Below are positions 53,426 to 62,652 of a stretch of 64,000 nt of DNA, piece by piece. The first letter of the stretch is position 1. Each line of letters starts with the position of its first letter. The stretch is taken from assembly GCA_964429135.1 (NCBI GenBank), contig CAYSAU010000016.1, positions 1 to 64,000 of the forward strand, given 5' to 3'. The translations under genes and the position numbers were made by a program. Source of the DNA: CAZSDU01 sp964429135. GTDB lineage: Bacteria; Bacteroidota; Bacteroidia; Bacteroidales; FEN-979. The notes under the pieces were generated by a model, which saw only the letters and a list, made by a program, of their open reading frames with translations, made no database searches and was not told the origin of the DNA.

Positions 53426-54796
53426 ATGACACAGAAAGGTAATTTATTGATTGTCGAAGATAATCCTGAGATTCTTGAAGCCTTGCATTTTTTTCTGGAA
53501 GATGAATTCAACCAGGTAGATGCACTCACCAATCCGAATTTAATCCCCGGTTCATTAAAAAGTAATGACTACGACCTGGTATTACTTGATATGAATTTCA
53601 CTTCTGGCATTAACAATGGGAATGAAGGTTTATACTGGCTGAATGAAATCATGAAGATAGACCCAACTATTTGTGTGATCATGATGACAGCATACGGCGA
53701 TATAGAACTGGCAGTTAAAGCCATGAAATATGGGGCTACTGATTTTGTGCTGAAACCCTGGGATAACGATAAACTGCTGGCCACTCTGAAAACTGGTCTT
53801 AAACTCAGGCATTCTTCCATTGAACTGAAAAAGCTTACGGTTCAGACTGCTGATTCTGAAACTGACCTGAAACAGCAATTTCCTGACTTCATAGGGGAAT
53901 GCCCTTCCATCCAAAGGGTCATGGAAATCGTGGAAAAGGTGTCCAAAACTGATGCCAATATTCTTATCACCGGGGAAAACGGTACAGGAAAAGGTCTGAT
54001 CGCTAAGGAAATTCATCGTCTGTCGGAACGAAATAAAGGAACCATGATTACGGTTGATTTATCCTCTATCCCCGTGTCACTGTTTGAAAGTGAGCTATTC
54101 GGTCATAAAAAAGGTGCATTTACTGATGCCAGAACCGACAGAATCGGCAGGTTTGAATCTGCTAACGGAAGTACTTTATTTCTCGATGAAATAGGAAATC
54201 TTTCGTTGAATATGCAGACCAAGATTCTAAATGTATTACAAGAACGCCACATTGTTCCATTAGGGAGTAACAGTGCTGTCCCGATCAATATTCGTTTGAT
54301 CTGTGCCACCAATAAAAACCTTGAGAAAATGGTTATGGAAGGTCTTTTCCGCCAGGACCTTCTATTCAGGATCAATACCATTCAAATCGATTTGCCCCCG
54401 CTAAGGGAAAGGGGTAACGACATCGAGCTTATGGCAGGTTATTTTCTTGATAAGTTTACCGTTAAATACGAACGCGGGCAGATGTCTTTCAACAAAGAAT
54501 CCCTTAATGCCCTGAGAAATTATACTTGGCCAGGAAATATACGTGAACTTGAACATTCGATAGAAAAGGCTGTGATTCTGGCAGAAGGAAAAATGATCAA
54601 GGCAGATGACCTTTTCCTGAAAAAAGTTCCTTTTCAACATCTCTCCAATGACAGTCCACTAGCCTATGATGATTATGAAAAAGAAATTCTTCATAAAACT
54701 TTGCTCAGAAATATGGGTAACTTGTCTATTGCCGCCAAAGAGTTGGGCATAACCCGCCAGACTATCTATAACAAGATCAGGAAATATGGTCTCTAG
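53426..54796 (+). CDS. NtrC-family sigma-54-dependent response regulator
   Basis: The 456-residue protein has a receiver domain with phospho-Asp55 (LVLLDMNFTS), then an AAA+ domain with Walker A GENGTGKG, the sigma-54 contact loop in the form GAFTDA, Walker B TLFLDEIGNL and arginine-finger region FRQDLLFRI. A Fis-type helix-turn-helix ends the protein (LSIAAKELGITRQTIYNKIRK). GAFTDA instead of GAFTGA is frequent in Bacteroidetes members. It overlaps its kinase gene by 11 nt. Twin operators and a -24/-12 promoter lie just upstream. Confidence 0.95.
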   Translation: MTQKGNLLIVEDNPEILEALHFFLEDEFNQVDALTNPNLIPGSLKSNDYDLVLLDMNFTSGINNGNEGLYWLNEIMKIDPTICVIMMTAYGDIELAVKAMKYGATDFVLKPWDNDKLLATLKTGLKLRHSSIELKKLTVQTADSETDLKQQFPDFIGECPSIQRVMEIVEKVSKTDANILITGENGTGKGLIAKEIHRLSERNKGTMITVDLSSIPVSLFESELFGHKKGAFTDARTDRIGRFESANGSTLFLDEIGNLSLNMQTKILNVLQERHIVPLGSNSAVPINIRLICATNKNLEKMVMEGLFRQDLLFRINTIQIDLPPLRERGNDIELMAGYFLDKFTVKYERGQMSFNKESLNALRNYTWPGNIRELEHSIEKAVILAEGKMIKADDLFLKKVPFQHLSNDSPLAYDDYEKEILHKTLLRNMGNLSIAAKELGITRQTIYNKIRKYGL

Positions 54797-56138
54797 ACGA
54801 TACTATCACTTCCTCATTCTTCGTATCCTTTTAATTGCACTTTCATGTCTGTTGCTGTTTTTCTGTGTTTTTACACTCCCCAATATATCCCTGATCATCA
54901 TTGTTTTTCTAGCATTTCTTGGCCAGGTAATGGCGTTGATCCGTTACCTGAACAAAATCAACCGCAAACTTGAAGATTTTTTTATCTCCCATATAAGCGG
55001 AGAAGTCACAACCAGCTTTATCCGCAACAAAAAAAAGGATGAGTTCTCAGAAATGTACGATTATTTTAAAAAACTTAACCTGAATTTAGAATCGTCAAGA
55101 GTGAGGTATGAAATCCAGAACAATTACTTCAAAACCCTGGTGGATCATGCGGCTGTCGGTTTGATTTCCTTCACTTCCGATGGAAAGATTGAATTTTACA
55201 ATGATGCCACCAGACGGATTTTTCAGATGCATGTGATGAAGAACGTGGATAAACTGGATTGTTATAAAGAGGGATTGAGTAATCACCTTATCCATCAGGC
55301 TACCAACCAAACGGATGTGATTCCTGTTATTATCAAAGGAGAATTAATCCAGATGGCCATTCGCAAAGTGATCTTTAAAACGGATGAGAAAACCATACAT
55401 CTGGTTTCTATTCAAAACATAAAACCGGAACTGGAACAGAAGGAAATTGAATCCTGGCAGCAGCTTATCCGGGTTCTGACCCATGAAATCACGAATTCCA
55501 TTACTCCCATTATTTCCAATGTTTCTTCCATTATCAGCTTGTACAAAGATAAAAAGACCGGTATGATGAAATCTCCGGAATACCTGTCTCCCGGAATCAT
55601 TAAAAAGACCCTGAAGGGCCTTGAACTTATCGAAAACAGGAGTGATGGTTTGGTTCAGTTTATTGCTAATTACAGGGAAGTCACCCGTTTGCCCAAACCA
55701 AATTTTTCTCTGATCAATGCGAGGGAATTACTGGATATGGTTCTCATGCTTTTTGAAGGAAAGAGAAGAGAAAAAAATATCCGAATGGTGGTTGATTGCC
55801 ATCCAAACCTTCTTTTTCATGCAGATAAAGTGTTACTTGAACAGGTGCTGATCAACCTGGTCAAAAATGCCGCTGAAGCTTGTTCAGAAATTGCCTCTCC
55901 AAGGATTATTTTGAGGGCTCGATCACAACAGGAACGAGTAATTATTGAAGTGGAAGATAACGGAAACGGGATTCCCTCCGAGGTAGTGGATGACATCTTT
56001 GTCCCATTTTTTACTACCAAAGCTGAAGGATCAGGAATAGGTCTTAGCCTTTCCCGCCAAATTATTCGCCTGCATGGTGGAAGCCTTGATTTGCAGATTT
56101 CCAGGGAAGGGAAAACAGTTTTTGTTATAAAAATATAA
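54786..56138 (+). CDS. Membrane sensor histidine kinase, partner of the sigma-54 regulator
   Basis: The 450-residue protein has two membrane segments (about residues 8-30 and 33-53) with almost no periplasmic loop, suggesting sensing within the membrane. A HAMP-like stretch and a PAS domain (about 105-215) follow. HisKA has His233 in VLTHEITNSITPI, the form usual for NtrB-type partners of sigma-54 regulators in Bacteroidetes. The ATPase has NLVKNAAEA, DNGNGIP and GSGIGLSLSRQI. Such intramembrane-sensing kinases often sit beside MacB-type or peptide exporters, as here, and may monitor the exporter. Confidence 0.92.
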   Translation: MVSRRYYHFLILRILLIALSCLLLFFCVFTLPNISLIIIVFLAFLGQVMALIRYLNKINRKLEDFFISHISGEVTTSFIRNKKKDEFSEMYDYFKKLNLNLESSRVRYEIQNNYFKTLVDHAAVGLISFTSDGKIEFYNDATRRIFQMHVMKNVDKLDCYKEGLSNHLIHQATNQTDVIPVIIKGELIQMAIRKVIFKTDEKTIHLVSIQNIKPELEQKEIESWQQLIRVLTHEITNSITPIISNVSSIISLYKDKKTGMMKSPEYLSPGIIKKTLKGLELIENRSDGLVQFIANYREVTRLPKPNFSLINARELLDMVLMLFEGKRREKNIRMVVDCHPNLLFHADKVLLEQVLINLVKNAAEACSEIASPRIILRARSQQERVIIEVEDNGNGIPSEVVDDIFVPFFTTKAEGSGIGLSLSRQIIRLHGGSLDLQISREGKTVFVIKI

Positions 56139-56142
56139 TCAA

Positions 56143-56814
56143 TCAGATTCTCTCATTGACGATTTGTCCGTCGAAAAGGTTCACAATCCTGCTGCTGTAT
56201 TCCGCATCCCTTTTGGCATGGGTTACCATGATAATGGTACTGCCTTCTTCGTTGAGTTTTGCCAGCATGTTCATGACTTCTTCTCCTCTTGATGAATCCA
56301 GGTTCCCTGTGGGTTCATCTGCCAAGATTAAACTGGGTTGCATGACCACAGCCCTGGCAATGGCCACCCTTTGTTGCTGACCACCCGATATTTGCATAGG
56401 GAAATAATGCTGACGGGCAAGGATACCTAATTTGTCAAGTGTGTAAATCACCCGTGTTTTTCTTTCTTTGATGGGAATATTCAAATAGATCAGCGGTAGC
56501 TCCACGTTTTCGAATACAGTCATTTCATCGATCAGGTTAAAATTCTGAAAGATAAATCCGATTTTATGTTTCCTTAGTCGTGTCCTTTGTTTTTCATTCA
56601 AGTCGGTAACATTTTCACCTAGGAAAAAGTATTTTCCTTGACTGGGTTGATCCAGCAGGCCTAGAATATTTAGAAGAGTCGATTTTCCGCAACCGGAGGG
56701 TCCCATAATGGCGACAAATTCACCGGAATCAACCGAAAGGCTAACTTTGTTCAGTGCCAGGGTTTCCACCTCATCGGCGGAAAAAATTTTGGTCAGTTCA
56801 TGAGTCCTGATCAT
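56143..56814 (-). CDS. ABC transporter ATPase, MacB/LolD type, of the peptide locus
   Basis: This 223-residue ATPase has Walker A GPSGCGKST, Q-loop FIFQNFNLID, signature ISGGQQQRVAIARA and Walker B LILADEPTGNLD. It is the partner type of FtsX/MacB permeases, and the permease two genes upstream is the likely partner. The frame is open to 56865, overlapping the previous gene by 35 nt, but ATG 56814 (MIRTHELTKIF) matches the family N-terminus. It is the last gene of the leftward operon and converges on the kinase gene with 4 nt between the stops. Confidence 0.92.
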   Translation of the reverse strand: MIRTHELTKIFSADEVETLALNKVSLSVDSGEFVAIMGPSGCGKSTLLNILGLLDQPSQGKYFFLGENVTDLNEKQRTRLRKHKIGFIFQNFNLIDEMTVFENVELPLIYLNIPIKERKTRVIYTLDKLGILARQHYFPMQISGGQQQRVAIARAVVMQPSLILADEPTGNLDSSRGEEVMNMLAKLNEEGSTIIMVTHAKRDAEYSSRIVNLFDGQIVNERI

Positions 56815-56830
56815 AGTTCCTTTATTATTA

Positions 56831-59026
56831 TCATCCAAGTTCAAGCTGGTTTCTGACCAATTCATAATAGGCTCCTTTTTTTTGTGTCAAGCTGAAATGA
56901 TTTCCTTTTTCCACTATTCTTCCTCTTTCAAGGACAACGATCTGATCGGCATTTCTAACTGTACTGAGTCTGTGAGCAACCACGATCACTGTCTTCCCCC
57001 TGAAAAATTCATTAAGATGTTCCATGATTACTTTTTCATTGTTGGCATCAAGTGCGTTGGTGGCTTCATCAAAAAAAAGGTATTGCGGATTACGGTAAAC
57101 GGCTCTGGCAATTAGTATCCTTTGTTTCTGGCCTTCACTGATCCCGTTTCCATCTTGTCCGATACGTGATTCCAGTCCCATGGGCATCAATTTGATAAAT
57201 TCTTCCAGATTGGCAAGTTTCAAGGCATATTTTAACCGGGTCGGATCAGGTGGAGTATCACTCATCGCAATGTTATTAGCAATGGTATCTGAAAAAATAT
57301 ATCCATCCTGCATAACAGATCCACAGACCGATCGCCAAAACCTGCAGGAAAGATCAGAAAAAGGAATACTCCCGATCATGATTTGTCCATGTTGTGGCTG
57401 ATAAAAACCAAGCAATAATTTAATCAGGGTCGTTTTACCGCTTCCGCTCGAACCAACAATGGCTGTCACGCGATGTTCAGGGATTTCGAGATCGAGATGG
57501 TCCAGTACCATTGGGGAATGAGGACCTTCGTACTGAAAAGAAAGTCCGGAAAGGTGGATGCTTTTATCTTCAGGAAGTTGATTCAACTTCTTTTCCCTGA
57601 GATCTTCTTCCTCAGGCTGATGATTGATTTCCTCTAACCTTTCTATGCTGATGCTGGCATCCTGAGCTTCCCGGATGAAATTAACCATTTGTTCCACTGG
57701 ATTATTCAACTGCCCGAGGATGTATTGAATGGCCAGCATCATTCCCAGGGTTAACTGACCCTGAAGAACCAGTGAAGCTGATAAAAAAGTGATGATAACA
57801 TCCTTGCTGCGGATAAACAACAATGCCCCCACACTCTGATACTGACTGAGGGTGAGACTTTTAATATTCAATTTATACAATTTTTCCTGAATCCCTTTCC
57901 ATTCTCCCTGTTTCTGCTCTTCACAATTATTCAGTTTAATCTCCTGCATTCCGGTGATCATCTGGATCAGGGTATTCTGATTTTCCGAAAGTCTGGCAAA
58001 CCTCAGGTAGTCCAGTTCCCTTCGACGTTTCATAAATAGGTAAATCCATAGCGTGTAAAGCAGACTGCTGACGAGAAAAATGACAAAAATCAAACCATTG
58101 TAAAATAATAATACCAGTCCCATGATCAGGAAGCTGACGGCAGAGAATAAAATATTCAGAGAACTAACGGTTAAAAATGACTGAATACGGTGATGATCAT
58201 TGATACGCTGCATCAAGTCTCCGATCATTTTCGAATTAAAAAAACCCAAAGGAAGTTTCATAATTTTCCCCAGAAATCCTGCAATCATAGAAATGCCAAT
58301 ACGTGTACTAAGATGAAGTAAAATCCTGCCCCTTATAAACTCCACACTACCAAGTCCCAGAAATAGGGCAAATTGGCCCAGTAGAATTAGGGTAATAAAG
58401 TTCAGATCTTTATTTTTAATCCCAGTATCTATAATAGCCTGGGTAAGAAAAGGGAAGACCAGTTGTATCAAACTCCCCAGGAGCAATCCCAACGCCAGTG
58501 TCATCATCTGACTGCGGTGGGGGTGTAAATAGGAGAAAATATAACGAAAGGATGCTTTACCAGATTTTTCTTCTTTAAGTTCATGAAATTCAGGACCTGG
58601 TTCAAGGGCAAGGCCATAACCTTCCATTATATCATCATGATCCGAAATCCAGCTTTCTATTAATTCTTGCTTTTCCAGTCTTATTTTCCCGTGCGCCGGA
58701 TCTGCGATCAGAATAAAATCCTTTCCCCGGCGATGTCTGTATCCATAAACCACTACAAAATGACGTTGATTCCAGTGCAGAATACATGGCAAGGGCATTT
58801 CACTGATCAATTGGTCATAGGTTATTTTGACACCGATAGACTTCAATCCCAGTACTTCTGCAGCTTCACTTAGACTGAGCAAAGAAGTTCCATCCCGGGT
58901 GATATGACAAAGATTTCTAAGGGATTCCAGATGGATATTTTTCCCATGGTAGGCAGCGATCATTTGCAGACAAGCCGGGCCACAATCGGTGGAATCATGC
59001 TGGTGAATAAATGGGAAAGGTTTCAT
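56831..59026 (-). CDS. C39 peptidase-containing ABC exporter (bacteriocin-type)
   Basis: The 731-residue protein cleaves a leader after a double-glycine motif and exports the peptide. The N-terminal C39 domain (1-130) has Gln9, Cys15 (STDCGPACL), His89 (LHWNQRHFVVV) and Asp109 (IADPA), an intact triad. Six membrane segments span about 165-440. The ATPase has GSSGSGKTTL, the variant signature ISEGQKQR and Walker B YLFFDEATNALD. It overlaps the permease gene by 4 nt (ATGA type). The neighbouring radical SAM genes indicate a ribosomally made, modified peptide as cargo. Confidence 0.96.
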   Translation of the reverse strand: MKPFPFIHQHDSTDCGPACLQMIAAYHGKNIHLESLRNLCHITRDGTSLLSLSEAAEVLGLKSIGVKITYDQLISEMPLPCILHWNQRHFVVVYGYRHRRGKDFILIADPAHGKIRLEKQELIESWISDHDDIMEGYGLALEPGPEFHELKEEKSGKASFRYIFSYLHPHRSQMMTLALGLLLGSLIQLVFPFLTQAIIDTGIKNKDLNFITLILLGQFALFLGLGSVEFIRGRILLHLSTRIGISMIAGFLGKIMKLPLGFFNSKMIGDLMQRINDHHRIQSFLTVSSLNILFSAVSFLIMGLVLLFYNGLIFVIFLVSSLLYTLWIYLFMKRRRELDYLRFARLSENQNTLIQMITGMQEIKLNNCEEQKQGEWKGIQEKLYKLNIKSLTLSQYQSVGALLFIRSKDVIITFLSASLVLQGQLTLGMMLAIQYILGQLNNPVEQMVNFIREAQDASISIERLEEINHQPEEEDLREKKLNQLPEDKSIHLSGLSFQYEGPHSPMVLDHLDLEIPEHRVTAIVGSSGSGKTTLIKLLLGFYQPQHGQIMIGSIPFSDLSCRFWRSVCGSVMQDGYIFSDTIANNIAMSDTPPDPTRLKYALKLANLEEFIKLMPMGLESRIGQDGNGISEGQKQRILIARAVYRNPQYLFFDEATNALDANNEKVIMEHLNEFFRGKTVIVVAHRLSTVRNADQIVVLERGRIVEKGNHFSLTQKKGAYYELVRNQLELG

Positions 59027-61407
59027 TCGTATTTCAGCACATCAACGGGTTTTTCTTTTAACACAACAATGGTTCGGTACAATAGAATCAAGGCGACAAA
59101 AATGAAAACCGACAACACTGAGATCACAAAAATAAAAGCATTTAATGGAATATAATAATAAAATGAATGTAACCACTCATTCATCAAATACCAGGAAACC
59201 GGGAAACTGATACAAGTTGCAATGCCAATGTAAATATAAAACTCACGCTGAAGCCTGATCATGAGATGTATGTTGGAAGCACCGAAAATTTTCCTGATGG
59301 ATATTTCTTTTCTTCTTCTTTCCGTGATCAGTAAGGCAAGTCCAAACAATCCCATACCGGTGATCACGAATGCCAGCAGGGTAAATGCGGCCACCACCTT
59401 CCCGAATCTTTTTTCTTTGATATACATACGCTCGAGATCCTGATCGAAAACTGAATAATTAAATGGGAGGGAGGGTGCTAAATGATACCAGGATTTCTTT
59501 ATGGCAGCGATCAGTTGTTCCTGTTCGCCGGTTTTATATCTTACTAAAACATTTTTACAGGACTGTGGCTGAAAACAAAACATGGCCGGTTGGATTTTCT
59601 GATGCAGAGTCCGGATATTGAAATTATCAACGATCCCGAAAATCTTATACATTCCAATCATTATTTCTAATGGGTTTTGCAGGCCCATAACTTTGGCCGC
59701 TTCTTGGTTCAGCAAAATCCTAGAGTAATTGATTAGGCTGTCGTTGATGTTGAAGTCACTGCCTGATTTAAGTTTAATACCCATGGTTTCGAAAAAATCA
59801 TAATCAACAAAATACCTGTCGAGTTCGATTTCTTTTTCTGGAGGACCGGGTATGCTTAATCTGATAACGGATGAAGATATGACAGGGAGCGTCATGGAAG
59901 AACCTGAAACAGCAAGGACACCGGTTTGTTTTGATATGGTTTGCTTAAGTTGATGATAGAATTTGAATTCTTCCGGATTAAAGTGAACGACAATCAGGTT
60001 GTCTTTTTGTACGCCAAGACTGTTGTTCAGGAAAAAGCTGATCTGTCTGTAGATGGCGATAAAACCAATGAGCAATGAAAGGGTGATGACAAGCTGGAAA
60101 ACAATGAAAAACTTGCTAAGGGTAAAGCGTTTATAGGCAAAAAGTTTCATTCTCAGTGCATAAAGTGGATCGAGGGAGGCCAGGTAAACAGCAACATAGA
60201 TCCCGGAGAGCAACCCGATCATGATGGTTATTCCGGCAAAAACAGAAAAATAGATCAGGAGGTTACTAAAGTGAATGTTCACGGAAAATCCAAACCATTG
60301 TTCCATGAAAGGATCGATCAGTCCAAGTAGCAGAAGCGAAATCGGAAATGAAAGAAAAGTCAGCATAACAGATTCGGTAATAAGCTGTATCTGTAATTGT
60401 TTTCCCGTGGCGCCGAAAACTTTTCTCACCCCTATTTCTTTATATCGGAGTGACGACCTGGCCGTGCTCAGGATGGCATAATTCATGCCGGCTAGGAAAA
60501 GGATAAAAGCGGCTAATAAACCGTATGTATATAGGTTTGAACGATCTCCTTTTAGGTTATAATCATTGATGAAATCTGAAGAACCCAGGTAAATATCAGG
60601 AAAAGGCTGGAAAAAATAGGTAAAACTGGGATTCGCCGGATAATGATGCTTATATAGCGCATTTATTTTATTGGTAATGTCCTCTATTTGGGTATTATTT
60701 TTAAGAAGGATATATGTCTCATTGGTATTAATATCGCATGAATTAAGCATTTTCTCAGGTTCTGATGAAATGTTTTTTAGGAGTTTCCGATAAAAAGAAA
60801 TGCCGGCAATAAAATCCGCGTGTATGGTCGAATTCCAAGGCAAATCGTCGAAAATTCCGGTAATGTTAAGGAAAAATATTTCCCCGTTGACCTGAACCTG
60901 GCATGACTGGCCCAGGGGATCAATAGTTCCGAACATCTCACTTGCCGCGCTGCAGGAAACCATAATAGAATTGCTGTCAGAAAGGGGTTGGGAGTTTTTT
61001 AACCCCTTGAGTTTGATGTCAAACAAAGGCAGGATGGAGGGATCCGCACAGGAAAAACCAGAATTAATCCGGAATATCCCATTTTGATTTATTTTGACTG
61101 GCCCAATTAAGTTTTCCACGTTGATCCATCGGGAAGATTGTTCTATTTGTGGAAAATTGGCTTTCAGGTCATCCGATAAATAAAAAGGAGTGAGGCTGCT
61201 TTTTTTTTGTTGGGTATGATCCATGGTCAGCACCCTGAATATTCTTTTTGAATTTTCAATGCGGTTATAACTTCGTTCATTGATGATAAAAGTAAAAAGG
61301 ATAAAGGAAGCTGTCAAACCAAGTACCAGTCCGGTCAGGTTGATGGCAGTATAGGTTTTATGTTTGAGCAGTAATCGTATGGAAGTGCCCAGGGTATGGA
61401 GCATCAT
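59023..61407 (-). CDS. FtsX/MacB-type ABC permease
   Basis: The 794-residue permease has the duplicated Bacteroidetes layout. A membrane segment at about 20-42 is followed by a large periplasmic MacB_PCD domain, three membrane segments at about 285-420 with an FtsX domain, a fourth segment with a second periplasmic domain, and a final three-segment FtsX domain (about 675-785). The stretch SLRYKEIGVRKVFGATGKQL and its echo RRRKEISIRKIFGASNIHL are the coupling helices that contact the ATPase. It does not transport through a channel but works mechanically on periplasmic or outer-membrane partners. It starts 12 nt after the pseudo-radical-SAM gene. Confidence 0.93.
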   Translation of the reverse strand: MMLHTLGTSIRLLLKHKTYTAINLTGLVLGLTASFILFTFIINERSYNRIENSKRIFRVLTMDHTQQKKSSLTPFYLSDDLKANFPQIEQSSRWINVENLIGPVKINQNGIFRINSGFSCADPSILPLFDIKLKGLKNSQPLSDSNSIMVSCSAASEMFGTIDPLGQSCQVQVNGEIFFLNITGIFDDLPWNSTIHADFIAGISFYRKLLKNISSEPEKMLNSCDINTNETYILLKNNTQIEDITNKINALYKHHYPANPSFTYFFQPFPDIYLGSSDFINDYNLKGDRSNLYTYGLLAAFILFLAGMNYAILSTARSSLRYKEIGVRKVFGATGKQLQIQLITESVMLTFLSFPISLLLLGLIDPFMEQWFGFSVNIHFSNLLIYFSVFAGITIMIGLLSGIYVAVYLASLDPLYALRMKLFAYKRFTLSKFFIVFQLVITLSLLIGFIAIYRQISFFLNNSLGVQKDNLIVVHFNPEEFKFYHQLKQTISKQTGVLAVSGSSMTLPVISSSVIRLSIPGPPEKEIELDRYFVDYDFFETMGIKLKSGSDFNINDSLINYSRILLNQEAAKVMGLQNPLEIMIGMYKIFGIVDNFNIRTLHQKIQPAMFCFQPQSCKNVLVRYKTGEQEQLIAAIKKSWYHLAPSLPFNYSVFDQDLERMYIKEKRFGKVVAAFTLLAFVITGMGLFGLALLITERRRKEISIRKIFGASNIHLMIRLQREFYIYIGIATCISFPVSWYLMNEWLHSFYYYIPLNAFIFVISVLSVFIFVALILLYRTIVVLKEKPVDVLKYE

Positions 61408-61419
61408 ATCAACCGAAGT

Positions 61420-62652
61420 CTATTGGCAAAGATAACAGAAATTGTATTTCTCCATGAATATCTCATAGTTAGAAATTGGTGGACATAGCCAGTGGTAAAT
61501 GCAGTTTTTACAGGGAAGAACTTTCGGACGAACACGTTTCCAGCTCACCCCATGGTGAAGTTCTTTGGCAATCATCTGGATTAAGGAAAATTGTTTCAAA
61601 TCACCCAGGGGAGGGTCGTTAATATTTGCAAACACAGTGCCATCTGGGAGGATACTCAGTTTTCCAAAATCATTTTCATTAACTAATTTTCTTGAAAAGA
61701 TTTGGTTTTGATCAGGTTTTGAAGAAAAAATATCCTCCAGATTGATAAAAACATTTTCTTTGAAAAAGGAGAGATTCATTCCATTAAAATATGGCTTGAA
61801 ATAGGCCTTGTCAAGCTGGAGCTCCCTGATAATCTTGCTCACGTGCTTCACGTCCTCATTATTTTCAACAATAAAATTGAATTCCGGTTTACGCTTTTTA
61901 TCGCAGCGTGCCATTATATTCATGATTGCACTGTGATTTTTTTTTCCATATGGCCGGTTCAGGATATAAACAAGCTTGGACTGCTTATTCAGTGTCTCAG
62001 GAAAAATTGGATCACATCCGGGAACAAGGATATGATAATGGATTGAAAAATAACTTTTATTAAAAAGCTCGAATATAGAATCCCATTCAGGGATTTTTAA
62101 AAAATCCCCTCCCAATAAATTAATCTTCAATTTTTCCAGCGGAGTCAGTTGATTAAGTATGCTTTGGATCATCCCGACATCCATGTACTCAAGTTTTTTT
62201 CCAGCGATCCTGGGGTAGAGAAATTGCCGGAATCCATTTGATGGAAAAGGATCGGATAAAAGAATATCACTGAGATGAAGGTTAAGTTCGAAAAGATATT
62301 CCTTCAACCCTGGCTTTTTATTGATCAATCCGTATTTGATTACGGGTTCTGGTATCAGGTTTACGGGTTTTTGCTTCGACAAATACACTGGGAGGATCTC
62401 AATCATAAATGAATTACTTAATTTCCTGATCATTTCCTTCACCAAGGGCTTTTTTAGTTCATTTTCTGTCAGGAGGATTACACGTGCATTCACTTTTTTG
62501 ACAAGGTGACGAATCAGCTTCCCCGTTATACTATCCGTGGATATCACGAGGGTAGTTTTTGACAGAGTATTGTAAAAAAGCGCCTGATTTCCTTTGAATA
62601 CAACCTGTACAAAGGGTTCAAGAATGAGCCAGTAATCAGTTATCTCAAGCAT
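61420..62652 (-). CDS. Pseudo-radical-SAM protein of a GG-Bacteroidales type peptide system
   Basis: The 410-residue protein starts YWLILEPFVQVVFKGNQALFYNTL, close to what I recall for the NCBIfam pseudo-rSAM family of GG-Bacteroidales systems. No CX3CX2C motif occurs anywhere, so it should not bind the SAM cluster. Its C-terminus keeps Cys-X2-Cys-X5-Cys (CKNCIYHWLC) and a final CYLC, like the SPASM part of maturases. It probably recognises the precursor or acts as a non-catalytic partner of the real maturase. It overlaps that gene by 8 nt. Confidence 0.82.
   Translation of the reverse strand: MLEITDYWLILEPFVQVVFKGNQALFYNTLSKTTLVISTDSITGKLIRHLVKKVNARVILLTENELKKPLVKEMIRKLSNSFMIEILPVYLSKQKPVNLIPEPVIKYGLINKKPGLKEYLFELNLHLSDILLSDPFPSNGFRQFLYPRIAGKKLEYMDVGMIQSILNQLTPLEKLKINLLGGDFLKIPEWDSIFELFNKSYFSIHYHILVPGCDPIFPETLNKQSKLVYILNRPYGKKNHSAIMNIMARCDKKRKPEFNFIVENNEDVKHVSKIIRELQLDKAYFKPYFNGMNLSFFKENVFINLEDIFSSKPDQNQIFSRKLVNENDFGKLSILPDGTVFANINDPPLGDLKQFSLIQMIAKELHHGVSWKRVRPKVLPCKNCIYHWLCPPISNYEIFMEKYNFCYLCQ

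Noticed and set aside
56138..62652. Search for a precursor peptide gene inside the maturation operon
   Set aside because: Genes overlap or are separated by at most 16 nt, so there is no room for one; it is expected beyond 64000.
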